The notes below the pieces were generated by a model. It saw nothing but the letters and a program-made list of their open reading frames with translations. It was not told the DNA's origin and did no database searches. Shown here one piece after another: positions 1 through 8,291 of a stretch of DNA of 33,748 nucleotides. Made by a program: the position numbers and the translations under genes. This DNA is from Actinomycetes bacterium (GTDB taxonomy: Bacteria > Actinomycetota > Actinomycetes > Mycobacteriales > Mycobacteriaceae): assembly GCA_023415515.1 (NCBI GenBank), contig JAEZKH010000432.1:1-33748 (forward strand), in the 5' to 3' direction. Numbering within the stretch: position 1 is the stretch's first letter; each line of letters begins with the position of its first letter.

Positions 1-45
1 CCCCCCCCCCCCCCCCCCCCCCCCCGCGGGGGGGGGGGGGGGGGG
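1..45. repeat. C-run/G-run perfect foldback
   Basis: Positions 1-25 are all C, followed by GC and then 18 G (28-45). Bases 8-45 form a perfect 38-base inverted repeat centred on CCGCGG. Such a homopolymer foldback is not typical of the rest of the window and lies exactly at its edge, so an assembly or contig-end artefact is the likeliest explanation. If it is real, it would lie just inside the gene downstream of the solute-binding protein gene. Confidence 0.7.
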
Positions 46-73
46 CGACGTCGGGTGCGCTGATCAGCGCCAT
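1..73 (-). CDS. possible start of the next gene of the peptide-transporter operon (partial)
   Basis: An ATG at 73-71 on the minus strand follows the stop of the solute-binding protein gene by 7 bases and stays open to the window edge. It would encode MALISAPDV followed by a proline run and then glycines from the C/G foldback. Its position fits the first permease gene of an oligopeptide ABC transporter, because permeases often follow the binding protein. The visible residues do not identify a family, there is no clear ribosome binding site, and the homopolymer makes the reading frame unreliable. A perfect 14-base palindrome (GCGCTGATCAGCGC, 57-70) lies in its first codons. Confidence 0.25.
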   Translation of the reverse strand, partial: MALISAPDVAPPPPPRGGGGGGGG

Positions 74-80
74 ACGTCGA

Positions 81-1901
81 TCACTCTCTGTCGTCGGCGG
101 CTCCGGCGTTGCGCCGCCTCAGCAGGAAGTAGCCGAGACCACCGAGAACCACGATCGCTGCGGCGATCCCGCCGATGAGTGCGATCGGTGGGCCTGACGA
201 ACCGGAGCCCGCTCCGATCGGCTTGAGGTTCTCATAGGTCCACGTCCCGTACTGGAACAGATACGAGCCGTCGGGGTCGGGCTGCGGAATGAATCCCTCG
301 AACTTGTCGGTGCGATAGGCGACCAGGTTGTCGTAGTAGTAGGTCACCGCGTAGGGCCAGTCGTCATACAGGATCTGTTGCATCTCCTTGACGATCTCCT
401 GCCGCTTCGCCGGATCGGTCTCGCTGCCCTGAGCCGCGAACAGCTCGTCGTATTTCGGGTTGCAGTAGAAGGAGTCGGACAGGCCGGCCAGCACGCTGCC
501 GCCGTCTTCGTAGGATCTGCTCTCACAGGTCATCGTGGACAGCTGGTAGTTCGGGTCAGGTTCGACGACCCAGCCCCACTCGAACATGTCGAATTCGCCC
601 TGGCCGATCTTCTCGGTGAGAGCGTCCTCGGAGATGAGCGAGACGTTCGCGGCGATACCGACGTCCGCGAGGTATCGCTTGATGTACTCGACGGCCTTCT
701 TCGACGTCGGCGAGTCCGACCGACCGTACAGACGGAAGTCGAGCCGGGCGCCGTTCTCGGCGCGGCGGATGCCGTCGGGGCCGACCTTGTAACCAGCGGA
801 GTCGAGGAGCTGCCTGGCCTTCTCCGGGTCGTAGCTGACCTCGTTCGGCGGCGTCAGGTGCCAGCCTTGGAACATCGGCGCGATGATGGTGTTACCGACG
901 GTCGCGTGCCCGCCGAAGACCTTGTCCACCATCGTCTTTCGATCCAGGGACCAGCCGATCGCTTCGCGAAGCCGCTTGTCCTTCAGCAGCGGGTTGCCGT
1001 CTCCGATGGGCTTTCCGTCCACCAGCGCGGCACCGGTGTTGAAGGCCAACTCGTTGAACCCCGGGTAGATCGCCGACTTGCGTTCGATGTTCGGGGCGTC
1101 GGCGAGAGAGTCGTAGACGTTTGCCTCCAGGCTGTCGGCGTAGTCGATCTCGCCCTTCTTCAGTGCCTGGCCGAGCGAGTCCGGGTTTGCGTAGATCCTG
1201 AACACGACCTCGTCGACCGCGGGGTCACCGCGATAGAAGTTGGGGTTGGCGACCAGTCTGGTGTACTCGCCGACCTTGCGTTCGGCGACCAGATACGGCC
1301 CGGCTCCGACGGTCGGCTTGCCGTCCTTCGGTTCGTTGTTGTAGCTCTGAACCGCTGTCTCGTCGATCTTCGACCAGATGTGCTCGGGCAGGATGTAGAC
1401 CATGAGCGTCTGCATGATCGGTGTCGGCTTGTCGACGGTCAGGACCAGCGTGGTGTCATCGGGGGCCTCGGCCTTGGTGATGTTGCTGACGTAATTGCCG
1501 TAGTTGGTCTTCTCGAACGTGCCGTTGATGATGCGGTCGAAGGTGTACGCGGCGTCCTTGGCGGTCATCGGCTCGCCGTCGCTCCATTTCAGATCCGGCC
1601 TGATCTTGTAGGTCCACGACAACTTGTCTGGCGCCTCCTGCCATGACTCAGCCAGCCCTGGCACCACGGCGAAGTTCTTGGCGTCCCATTCGGTCAGCGT
1701 CGGGTACTGCATCTGGAACATCTCGTAGGCGGCGACCGTGACGCCGATGAACGGGTTGAGCGAGTCGACGTCCTGAACCACCCCGACGGTGAACACCGTC
1801 TTGGGTGGCGGCTCGTCGGCGCTGGACAGTGCTGTCGGAAGGAAAACCAGCCCCAGGATGACCACAAATGCGGTGATGAGGCGGGCGGGTCGAAGTGCCA
1901 T
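81..1901 (-). CDS. ABC transporter family-5 solute-binding protein, C-terminally membrane anchored
   Basis: A 606-residue protein of the SBP_bac_5 family (peptide/nickel/opine binding proteins) that captures a solute outside the membrane for an ABC importer. It has an N-terminal signal peptide (basic residues, a hydrophobic core at about 10-27, cleavage near ALSSADE). The usual SBP_bac_5 body follows, with the motif LNPFIG near the start and repeated SWSLDRKTM-like and YDPEKARQLL-like stretches. There is no lipobox cysteine. Instead the last 40 residues carry a Gly/Ser linker, one strong transmembrane helix and RRR on the inner side, so the protein seems to be held by its C-terminus rather than by a lipid. 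I chose the ATG at 1901 over the GTG at 1904 because GAGGG lies six bases before the ATG. Family is sure; substrate is unknown. The other transporter genes would be outside the window. Confidence 0.88.
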   Translation of the reverse strand: MALRPARLITAFVVILGLVFLPTALSSADEPPPKTVFTVGVVQDVDSLNPFIGVTVAAYEMFQMQYPTLTEWDAKNFAVVPGLAESWQEAPDKLSWTYKIRPDLKWSDGEPMTAKDAAYTFDRIINGTFEKTNYGNYVSNITKAEAPDDTTLVLTVDKPTPIMQTLMVYILPEHIWSKIDETAVQSYNNEPKDGKPTVGAGPYLVAERKVGEYTRLVANPNFYRGDPAVDEVVFRIYANPDSLGQALKKGEIDYADSLEANVYDSLADAPNIERKSAIYPGFNELAFNTGAALVDGKPIGDGNPLLKDKRLREAIGWSLDRKTMVDKVFGGHATVGNTIIAPMFQGWHLTPPNEVSYDPEKARQLLDSAGYKVGPDGIRRAENGARLDFRLYGRSDSPTSKKAVEYIKRYLADVGIAANVSLISEDALTEKIGQGEFDMFEWGWVVEPDPNYQLSTMTCESRSYEDGGSVLAGLSDSFYCNPKYDELFAAQGSETDPAKRQEIVKEMQQILYDDWPYAVTYYYDNLVAYRTDKFEGFIPQPDPDGSYLFQYGTWTYENLKPIGAGSGSSGPPIALIGGIAAAIVVLGGLGYFLLRRRNAGAADDRE

Positions 1902-1944
1902 CACGTGCCCTCGCGTTTGACTGACGGATCAGGACGCACCAAAT

Positions 1945-2021
1945 ACACCATGAACGACGAATTTCTGCAGGGGAGTCCAACGATCTTGAAGGAATTCGTT
2001 GTACCCGGGACGTTATGGTGT
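1945..2021. promoter_or_regulatory. divergent promoter region with an inverted ACACCAT pair
   Basis: This lies between the divergent solute-binding protein and oligopeptidase genes. ACACCATGAACG at 1945-1956 is mirrored by CGTTATGGTGT at 2011-2021 (ACACCAT followed by AACG in both, with one base inserted). Paired inverted sites in a divergent promoter region suggest a shared operator. No regulator can be named from the sequence. Confidence 0.3.
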
Positions 2022-2071
2022 CCATCTCGTAGCGCCTCGTTTCGTGCATTTCGGAGCAGTCGGGAGGTTCC

Positions 2072-4168
2072 GTGTCAGCTGGCCGCGACGCCGATCCGAC
2101 CGTTTCGCCGCCGGTCGCCAGGTGCGGAGACACCGCCGGTGGCCCGTACGGCTGGATCGCCGACCCGACCGCAGAGCTGATCGGTCTGCTCGGTGCCGAG
2201 CGCGCCTACTACGAGGCGCGGGTGGCACCGCTGGCGGCGCTGCGGGCGACTCTCGCAGCCGAGATGACCGCGCGCGTTCCCGCGCGGTCGGAGTCGGCGC
2301 CGTGGCGGTCGGGCCCCTTCACCAACAGGGTGATCCACGCCGGCGGTGCCGAATACCCGACGCTCGTGCGCCGCAGCGACGCAGGCAGGGATGAGCGCGT
2401 CATCGACCTGCAGGCGATTGCAGATGCCCATCCCGGCGCGGAGTTCCACCGCGGCGAGTGCGAGATCAGCCCCGACGGGAAAATGTTGGCGTGGTCATGC
2501 GACGTCGTCGGCAATGAGCGGTACCGCCTTCGATTTCGTGACGTGGCGGCGGGCGCCGACCTGGATGAAGTCATCGAGTCGACCTTCCCCAGCGGCGGCT
2601 GGAGCGCGGACTCGACGACGTATCTCTACCTGCGCACGGACCACGTCAACCGGCCCAACAGCGTGTGGGCGCATGTGCTTGGCGCCGACCCGGCGACCGA
2701 CCGACTGATCGTCACCGAACCCGACGAGCGATTCGAGGTCAGCCTGAGCGTCAGCCGCTCGGGGGCGTGGTTCGTGATCGCCGCCGTCTCCCGAGACACC
2801 TCGGAGGTGTTCGTCCTGCCGTGTGACGAGCCGACACGGACTCCGACCGTCGTGCGACCCCGGGAGGATTCGGTCGAGTACTCGGTGGCCCACGCGCCGG
2901 GCGCCGAAGGGGACCGGTTCCTGATCGTGACCAACCTCGACGCCGAATCGTTTCGAATCATGACGGCACCCGTCGACACGCCGTGGCGATGGAGTGACTA
3001 CCTGCCCGAGGACCCCGCGGCCCGCATCTACAGCGTGCATGCGTTCGAGACGGCGGTCGTGGTGGCGTCCCGGCGCGACGGCGTCGGAATGTTGACGGTT
3101 CGCCCGTATGCCGCTGCCCCGTACGACATCTGGCCCGACGAGTCGGGGGGACTCGTCACGCTGGGCCGCAACGAGATGTTCGACGCCGATTTCGTCACTG
3201 TCACCCAGCAGTCTTTCATCCGGCCGACGCGATACGACGACGTCGACATCGCAACCGGCCGTCGAACGCTGCGACATGTCGACCCGGTCGTCGGGGTGGA
3301 CCCCGAGGTCTACGTTCAGGAGCGGTATCTCGCGCCTGCACCGGACGGCGTCGAGGTGCCGGTGGTCGTCGTGCGCAGGCGTGACGTTCACCTCGACGGC
3401 ACACCGCCGCTGTATCTCTACGGATACGGTTCGTACGAAGCGTGTTTGGACCCCGACTTCGGTTATGACTGGCCGCGTTCGTTGCCTTCGTTGCTCGACC
3501 GCGGCGTGGTGTGTGCGTTCGGCCATCCCCGCGGCGGCGGCGAAATGGGTAGGCGCTGGTGGCTCGACGGTCATCTGCGACGCAAGCCCAATACGTTCGA
3601 CGATCAGGCCGCCATCGCCGACTTCCTCGCAGACGGCCACGTCGACGGCGCGCACATCGTCACGCGCGGTTTGTCGGCGGGTGGCCTGCTGCAGGGTGCG
3701 CTCTACTCCCGGCGTCCGGTGCGGTTCGCAGGCGTCGTCGCCGAGGTGCCGTTCGTCGACGTCGTCACCACGATGTCGGATCCGTCACTCCCGCTGACGA
3801 TTACGGAGTGGGACGAGTGGGGGAACCCGGCCGATCCGGACGACCGCGCCGTGATGATGTCGTATTCGCCGGTCGACAATCCACCGCCGGCGCAGAACAG
3901 ACCCGCGCTGCTGGTGACCGGCGCCGTGCACGACACCAGGGTGCTGGTGCGGGAACCGGCGAAATGGGTTGCCACGCTGCGAGCGACCGACCCAGGCCAC
4001 GGAGCGGGCGTCGACCCGGCCTCGCCGTCGTCGCGGCGAACGGTACTGTTCCGCGCCGAGACGGGTTCCGGCGCCCACGCCGGACCGGTGGGACGGTTCT
4101 CCCAACTCGCCTACGAGGCCGAGATCCACGCGTGGACGCTGACCTGCCTCGCCCGCGGGGAAAGCTAG
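2072..4168 (+). CDS. S9A prolyl oligopeptidase family protein (oligopeptidase B-like)
   Basis: A 698-residue serine peptidase of family S9A, the size usual for oligopeptidase B. These enzymes are cytosolic and cut short peptides, oligopeptidase B after basic residues. The N-terminal half is a beta-propeller (for example ISPDGKMLAWSCD near 130 and FPSGGWSADSTTYLYLRTD near 175). The C-terminal half is an alpha/beta hydrolase with LYLYGYGSYEACLDPDF near 450 and the nucleophile Ser535 in GLSAGG. Asp621 in HDTRV and His669 in GAHAGPVGR complete a plausible triad. The start is GTG with GGGAGG just upstream. It is divergent from the peptide-binding protein gene, which would fit a link between peptide uptake and hydrolysis, though that is inference. 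No signal peptide is seen. Whether the specificity is for basic residues cannot be read from the sequence. Confidence 0.9.
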   Translation: MSAGRDADPTVSPPVARCGDTAGGPYGWIADPTAELIGLLGAERAYYEARVAPLAALRATLAAEMTARVPARSESAPWRSGPFTNRVIHAGGAEYPTLVRRSDAGRDERVIDLQAIADAHPGAEFHRGECEISPDGKMLAWSCDVVGNERYRLRFRDVAAGADLDEVIESTFPSGGWSADSTTYLYLRTDHVNRPNSVWAHVLGADPATDRLIVTEPDERFEVSLSVSRSGAWFVIAAVSRDTSEVFVLPCDEPTRTPTVVRPREDSVEYSVAHAPGAEGDRFLIVTNLDAESFRIMTAPVDTPWRWSDYLPEDPAARIYSVHAFETAVVVASRRDGVGMLTVRPYAAAPYDIWPDESGGLVTLGRNEMFDADFVTVTQQSFIRPTRYDDVDIATGRRTLRHVDPVVGVDPEVYVQERYLAPAPDGVEVPVVVVRRRDVHLDGTPPLYLYGYGSYEACLDPDFGYDWPRSLPSLLDRGVVCAFGHPRGGGEMGRRWWLDGHLRRKPNTFDDQAAIADFLADGHVDGAHIVTRGLSAGGLLQGALYSRRPVRFAGVVAEVPFVDVVTTMSDPSLPLTITEWDEWGNPADPDDRAVMMSYSPVDNPPPAQNRPALLVTGAVHDTRVLVREPAKWVATLRATDPGHGAGVDPASPSSRRTVLFRAETGSGAHAGPVGRFSQLAYEAEIHAWTLTCLARGES

Positions 4169-4767
4169 CGCATACCCACGCGGGGAAGGAACCGGCCGAC
4201 GCTCGCGGCATACCTGCGGTAGTCGTCTCCGTGGTTGGTTGTCAGGTAGGGCTCCTCGACCACCCGAACCTGGACCTCGATTGTGAGCACCAGCAGTGCA
4301 AAACCGATGATTGCCACGACGTTCGGGGTGACGAGCGCGATCCCCAGGCCGAAGCCGAGCATCGCGGTGAAGATCGGATTGCGCACGACGGAGAACACAC
4401 CGTGGCGGACGAGGGTCGTCGTCTCGCCTGGGTCGACACCGATCCGCCATGAGTCGCCCATGTCGACCTGGGCGTAGACGGTCGCCGCAATACCCGCTAG
4501 TGCCAACACGATCCCGGTGACCTGAACCCACGGCGCATAAAGGAAGCCCAGCGGCGCGATGACACCCGTCATCTGCAGGACGGGCGCGAAGAACGCCGCC
4601 GCCATCGCCACGATGAAACCAGCGCCCGCGAACCATTCGGCCGAACCGACGCGTCCACTCACTCCGTGAAAACCCGTCGACCCGGTGCGGCGATGTTGAC
4701 GCCAACTGCGCCAACCGAATCCGAGCAGCGCGAAAACGGCGAACAGGGCGAGCGCGATCACGGGCAT
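4165..4767 (-). CDS. isoprenylcysteine carboxyl methyltransferase (ICMT)/PEMT-like integral membrane protein
   Basis: A 200-residue membrane protein with about five hydrophobic segments. It ends in the pattern shared by ICMT and phospholipid methyltransferase families: RHGVFSVVRNPIFTAMLG, then EEPYLTTNHGDDYRRYAASVGRFLP (RNP and the final E...Y..Y..V.RF.P are conserved and bind S-adenosylmethionine in characterised members). Bacterial relatives are mostly uncharacterised methyltransferases of small membrane-bound substrates, so the substrate is unknown. I chose ATG 4767 over ATG 4791 because GGGAAGGG lies just before it and nothing precedes the other. The stop codon overlaps that of the oligopeptidase gene tail to tail through a single CTAG (4165-4168). 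Confidence 0.75.
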   Translation of the reverse strand: MPVIALALFAVFALLGFGWRSWRQHRRTGSTGFHGVSGRVGSAEWFAGAGFIVAMAAAFFAPVLQMTGVIAPLGFLYAPWVQVTGIVLALAGIAATVYAQVDMGDSWRIGVDPGETTTLVRHGVFSVVRNPIFTAMLGFGLGIALVTPNVVAIIGFALLVLTIEVQVRVVEEPYLTTNHGDDYRRYAASVGRFLPRVGMR

Positions 4768-4834
4768 GACAACCCTTCCCTCAGCAGCCATGTTGGAGAT
4801 AGTACATCTATATCTGTATTCAGAACAGGCTGAA

Positions 4835-5740
4835 CTAATGCTGCTTGCGGGATCGTCTGAGCACCAGCCGCAACAGCTGCGCTGCCGGCCCGTCGAGGCG
4901 CGGCGACTTCCACACGGCGCGCAAGGTGCGGTGCATGTCCAGCCCATCGACTTCGACCTGGCGAAGTGTGCCTGCGTCCACATCGGTGGCGATCGCCAGC
5001 GTGCTCATCACCGCGGGTCCGACGCCGCTGAGCGCGCTGGTGCGGATGGCGGCACTGCTGCCGAGTTCGAGGAGCGGCGCGGGGCGCTCGAATTCCCGTA
5101 GCTCCAAGTCCAGCGTGCTGCGGGTGCCCGAGCCGGGTTCGCGGACGAGCAGCGGGGTAGCGGCCAGTTCCGCCATGGTGAGTGGCCTGCGCCTGCGGGC
5201 CCAGGGATGGTTCGGATGCACGACCACCACCAACCGATCCCGCGCGACGGTGATCTTGTTCAAATGCTCGGGGACGGTCGGGCCTTCGACGAAGCCGAGG
5301 TCGCACGATCCGTCGGTGACGCGGTCGCACACCTGCCTGGAGTTCAGCACCTGCAGGTGGATCTGAACGTCGGTGTTGAGCGCTCGGAAGCTGCCGAGCC
5401 ACTCGGGAAGCAGGTACTCGGCGACAGTCATGCTCGACGCGATCGTCAGCTGTGCTTCGCGTTCGACGCGCAGTGCCGCGGCGGCCTCCGCGAGTCTCTC
5501 CATGTCAGCGAGCACCTGCCGTGCCCAATGCACGATCACGGTGCCGTGTGCGGTCAATATCGAGCCGCGCGGGCCGCGCTCGACGAGAGCCATGCCGAGG
5601 CGGCTCTCCAGTTGGCGGATCGCGCGGCTGGCGTTCGGCTGCGACATACCGAGCGCGCGACCGGCCGCGCCGAGGCTGCCGCGCTCGTCGATGCAGTTCA
5701 GCAACTCGAGCGCGGCGATATCCGGCCACTGACGACTCAT
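4835..5740 (-). CDS. LysR-family regulator, YeiE/CysL-like, divergent from a yeiH-type gene
   Basis: A LysR regulator of 301 residues: an N-terminal winged helix (LELLNCIDERGSLGAAGRALGMSQ, then NASRAIRQLE) and a C-terminal sensor domain with SSMTVAEYLLPEWL near 105 and REPGSGTRS near 205. The sensor is of the CysB/YeiE/CysL type. In enterobacteria yeiE lies divergent from yeiH, as here, and YeiE has been reported to sense sulfite, so regulation of the neighbouring exporter by sulfite is a good guess. The start is uncertain. ATG 5740 has no ribosome binding site but TATCGT lies six bases before it, as in leaderless mycobacterial promoters. GTG 5767 has AGGAG nine bases upstream and would add nine residues. 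It is a paralogue of the LysR protein at 17804-18769. Confidence 0.88.
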   Translation of the reverse strand: MSRQWPDIAALELLNCIDERGSLGAAGRALGMSQPNASRAIRQLESRLGMALVERGPRGSILTAHGTVIVHWARQVLADMERLAEAAAALRVEREAQLTIASSMTVAEYLLPEWLGSFRALNTDVQIHLQVLNSRQVCDRVTDGSCDLGFVEGPTVPEHLNKITVARDRLVVVVHPNHPWARRRRPLTMAELAATPLLVREPGSGTRSTLDLELREFERPAPLLELGSSAAIRTSALSGVGPAVMSTLAIATDVDAGTLRQVEVDGLDMHRTLRAVWKSPRLDGPAAQLLRLVLRRSRKQH

Positions 5741-5761
5741 CAGAAAACGATATGTGTGGGG

Positions 5762-5793
5762 CATCACTCATATCAACTCCTGATGGGGTGATG
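5762..5793. promoter_or_regulatory. candidate LysR operator between divergent lysR and yeiH-like genes
   Basis: CATCAC at 5762-5767 is mirrored by GTGATG at 5788-5793. Nested inside is ATCA-N5-TGAT (5772-5784), a 13-base inverted repeat of the size LysR proteins bind. The site lies in the divergent intergenic region, where LysR regulators usually bind to control themselves and the neighbour. If the regulator starts at GTG 5767, the left arm would overlap its first codons. Confidence 0.42.
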
Positions 5794-5843
5794 TGCGTTT
5801 ACCGGCTACTGACGTGCGGTCCGATCGGCCAGAGTTGAAGATC

Positions 5844-6905
5844 ATGACGAGTCAGTTGCAGCCACCTGCGGTGCCGAAGGTCGATGGCCCGGCTGCCGAC
5901 CGCCCGGCCAGCACATCCCCGAGGGGGTCGATCAGCGCGCTCGCGCCAGGGCTGGCCGTCGCCGCGGGCGCCACTGCGGTGGTGTTGCTGATCGGCAGGC
6001 ATCTGCCGATGGTCAGCCCGCTGCTCATCGCGATCATGTTGGGCGCGGTGATCGCGAACGTCGTGTCGCTGCCAGGACGGCTTGCGCCGGGCATGACGTT
6101 CACGGCCAAGAAACTGCTCCGCGTGGGCGTCGCACTACTCGGTCTGCAGTTGGTGTTCAGCGAGGTCGTCGGTCTCGGCATGGGAATGATCGCCGTCGTG
6201 ATCGCGGTCGTCGTGCTGGGAATCGTCGGCACGATGTTCGTCGGCAGCCTGCTCGGCCTGAACTGGACGCAGCGGTTCCTGATCGCCTGCGGCTACTCCA
6301 TCAGCGGAGCCGCCGCAGTGGCCGCGGTCGACGGCGTGGTGGACGCCGATGAGGAAGAGGTGCTGACCGCCGTCGCGCTCGTCGTGGTCTTCGGCACCGC
6401 GATGATCCCGGTCATTCCGCTGCTGTCGAACATGATCGGGCTCACCGAACTGCAGTCGGGGCTGTGGGCGGGCGCGTCCATCCACGAGGTCGCGCAGGTG
6501 GTCGCCGCCGGCGGTGCGATCGGCGGCGGAGCACTCGCCGTCGCCGTCGTCGTCAAGCTCGCGCGGGTCATCATGCTCGCCCCGGTGATCGCCGTGGTGA
6601 GCGCGCGCAGGCGTCGGCTCGACCGCTATGGCGACGACGTCAGACGACCGCCCCTGGTCCCGTTGTTCGTGGTGGCGTTCCTCGCCTGCGTCACACTGCG
6701 CAGCGCCGGCGTGCTCCCCGACACCGTCGTCGCGGGCGCCAAGGTCGCGCAGACCGCGTTGCTGACCGCGGCGATGTTCGCGCTCGGTGCCGGAGTGAAC
6801 ATCGCGGCCCTGCGGAAGGTCGGATTCCGGCCGTTCCTGCTTGCGCTGACGTCGACCGTCTGGGTCGGCGCAATCGCGTTGATCGGCGTCCTGCTCGCCG
6901 GCTGA
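5844..6905 (+). CDS. YeiH/UPF0324 family membrane protein, putative sulfate exporter
   Basis: A 353-residue integral membrane protein of the UPF0324/YeiH family. About 60 polar N-terminal residues are followed by around ten hydrophobic segments. Family landmarks are LLIAIMLGAVIAN, the KKLLRVGVALLGLQLVFSEV stretch, CGYSISGAAAVAAV near 150 and GASIHEVAQVVAAG near 225. The family is often labelled putative sulfate exporter, but biochemical proof is thin. It has been found with C2-sulfonate and sulfite genes, which fits this window. The start at ATG 5844 removes a 17-residue stretch with no homology; a weak GAAG lies upstream. Control by the divergent YeiE-like LysR regulator is likely. It ends 12 bases from the convergent MHS transporter gene. 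Confidence 0.85.
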   Translation: MTSQLQPPAVPKVDGPAADRPASTSPRGSISALAPGLAVAAGATAVVLLIGRHLPMVSPLLIAIMLGAVIANVVSLPGRLAPGMTFTAKKLLRVGVALLGLQLVFSEVVGLGMGMIAVVIAVVVLGIVGTMFVGSLLGLNWTQRFLIACGYSISGAAAVAAVDGVVDADEEEVLTAVALVVVFGTAMIPVIPLLSNMIGLTELQSGLWAGASIHEVAQVVAAGGAIGGGALAVAVVVKLARVIMLAPVIAVVSARRRRLDRYGDDVRRPPLVPLFVVAFLACVTLRSAGVLPDTVVAGAKVAQTALLTAAMFALGAGVNIAALRKVGFRPFLLALTSTVWVGAIALIGVLLAG

Positions 6906-6917
6906 CCACGCGGTGCG

Positions 6918-8291
6918 TCACTGCGACGTAGGTGTCGGCACCGCTTTCACAGGATCGGCGGGGCCTGCATCGGTGATGTCGGTGTAGAGGTCGCGCTTGC
7001 GGATGGCCATCGTCGAGACCGCGCTGATCACGCTGACGATCACCACGTAGGCGACCACCAACGAGACGCCGCCGTCAGCGGTCTTCAACAACCAGGCCAG
7101 GATCAGCGGAGTCAGCCCCGAAGCCACGATGCCGGAGAGCTGATAGACCACGGAGATGCCGGTGTAACGGACCCTCGTCGGGAACAGTTCGGCGAACAGC
7201 GAGGCCTCCGGCGCATACACGACGGGATAGATCACCCCGAGCACGACGACGATGGTCACCAGGATGACGGCTGTGCTGCCGGTGCCAAGGAGTGCCAACG
7301 CGGGGTATGTGGCCACGGCGAGCGCAACGATGCCCGCGGTGTAGAGATGCCTGCGGTCGACGCGATCGGCGAGACGGCCGAACAACGGGATGAACACGAT
7401 CATCGCCGCCGCCGCGGCCATCACCGACAGCAGGATCGGTTGCTTGCCCAGGTCCAAAGTGCCTGTGGCGTAGGAGATCGTGAACACCGCCCACAGGTTG
7501 AAAGCGACGCCCTCCGCCCACCGGCTGCCCATGCCGAGGATCAGGTGCCTGCGCGAGAGCTTGTCCTTCACCAGCTGCGCGGCCGGGATCGTCGCCTTCG
7601 CCTCGGCCTTCTCCAGCTTCCGGAAGGCGGGCGTCTCCATCACCTTCAGCCTGATGTAGAGCCCGACGGCGACCAGGATCGCGCTCAACATGAACGCGAT
7701 GCGCCAGCCCCAGTTCAGAAACGCATCGTCGGAAAGCACATAGCCGAGAAGGGCGAAAACCCCTGTGCTGAGCATCAACCCGATCGCGAGCCCGATCTGC
7801 GGCATGCTGCCGTAGAACCCGCGCTTGCCCTTCGGGGCGTATTCGACGGCCATCAGCACCGCGCCACCCCATTCGCCGCCGACGGCGATACCCTGCGCCA
7901 GCCGCATCACCACGAGCAGGATGGGCGCGGTTACCCCGATCGCCGCGTGGGTGGGAATGACCCCGATCAAGAACGTGGCGACACCCATGATCAGCATCGT
8001 CGCCACCAGCGTGTTCTTCCGTCCGATCCGATCGCCGATGTGCCCGAAGATCAGGCCTCCGACGGGCCGCGCCACAAAGCCGACCGCGAACGTCGCGAAG
8101 GCCAGCAGCGTTCCGGTCGCAGGCTCGTTGCTCGGGAAGAACAACTTGGGGAACACGATGCCTGCGGCCGTGCCGTAGAGGAAGAAGTCGTACCACTCGA
8201 CGGTGGTGCCGACCAGGCTGGACATGACGACGGTCCGAAGCTCGGACTTCGAGACTTCCTCGACCGTGGTGTCCTTGTCTTCTACTGTCAC
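6918..8291 (-). CDS. MHS-family MFS transporter (metabolite:H+ symporter)
   Basis: A 457-residue major facilitator of the metabolite:H+ symporter branch (relatives of ShiA, KgtP and ProP), which import organic acids or zwitterions with protons. Signature segments are GTTVEWYDFFLYGTAAG near 28, GHIGDRIGRKNTL near 85 (the MFS A motif), RLAQGIAVGGEWGGAVLM near 130 and SLFAELFPTRVRYTG near 365. It has 12 predicted membrane spans with cytoplasmic ends. The GTG start overlaps the stop of the dehydrogenase gene by four bases (GTGA), so the two are translationally coupled and the transporter probably brings in the dehydrogenase's substrate. In this setting a hydroxy-sulfonate such as isethionate is possible but not shown; other hydroxy acids are equally allowed by the family. 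Confidence 0.9.
   Translation of the reverse strand: MTVEDKDTTVEEVSKSELRTVVMSSLVGTTVEWYDFFLYGTAAGIVFPKLFFPSNEPATGTLLAFATFAVGFVARPVGGLIFGHIGDRIGRKNTLVATMLIMGVATFLIGVIPTHAAIGVTAPILLVVMRLAQGIAVGGEWGGAVLMAVEYAPKGKRGFYGSMPQIGLAIGLMLSTGVFALLGYVLSDDAFLNWGWRIAFMLSAILVAVGLYIRLKVMETPAFRKLEKAEAKATIPAAQLVKDKLSRRHLILGMGSRWAEGVAFNLWAVFTISYATGTLDLGKQPILLSVMAAAAAMIVFIPLFGRLADRVDRRHLYTAGIVALAVATYPALALLGTGSTAVILVTIVVVLGVIYPVVYAPEASLFAELFPTRVRYTGISVVYQLSGIVASGLTPLILAWLLKTADGGVSLVVAYVVIVSVISAVSTMAIRKRDLYTDITDAGPADPVKAVPTPTSQ

Noticed and set aside
57..70. GCGCTGATCAGCGC palindrome as an operator
   Set aside because: It lies within the probable first codons of the next gene and beside a suspect homopolymer, so it is noted but not called as a regulatory site.
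378..1646. A 422-codon plus-strand open frame inside the solute-binding protein gene
   Set aside because: Antisense shadow of a gene with a full SBP_bac_5 domain; composition is Val/Arg/Asp-rich with no motif.
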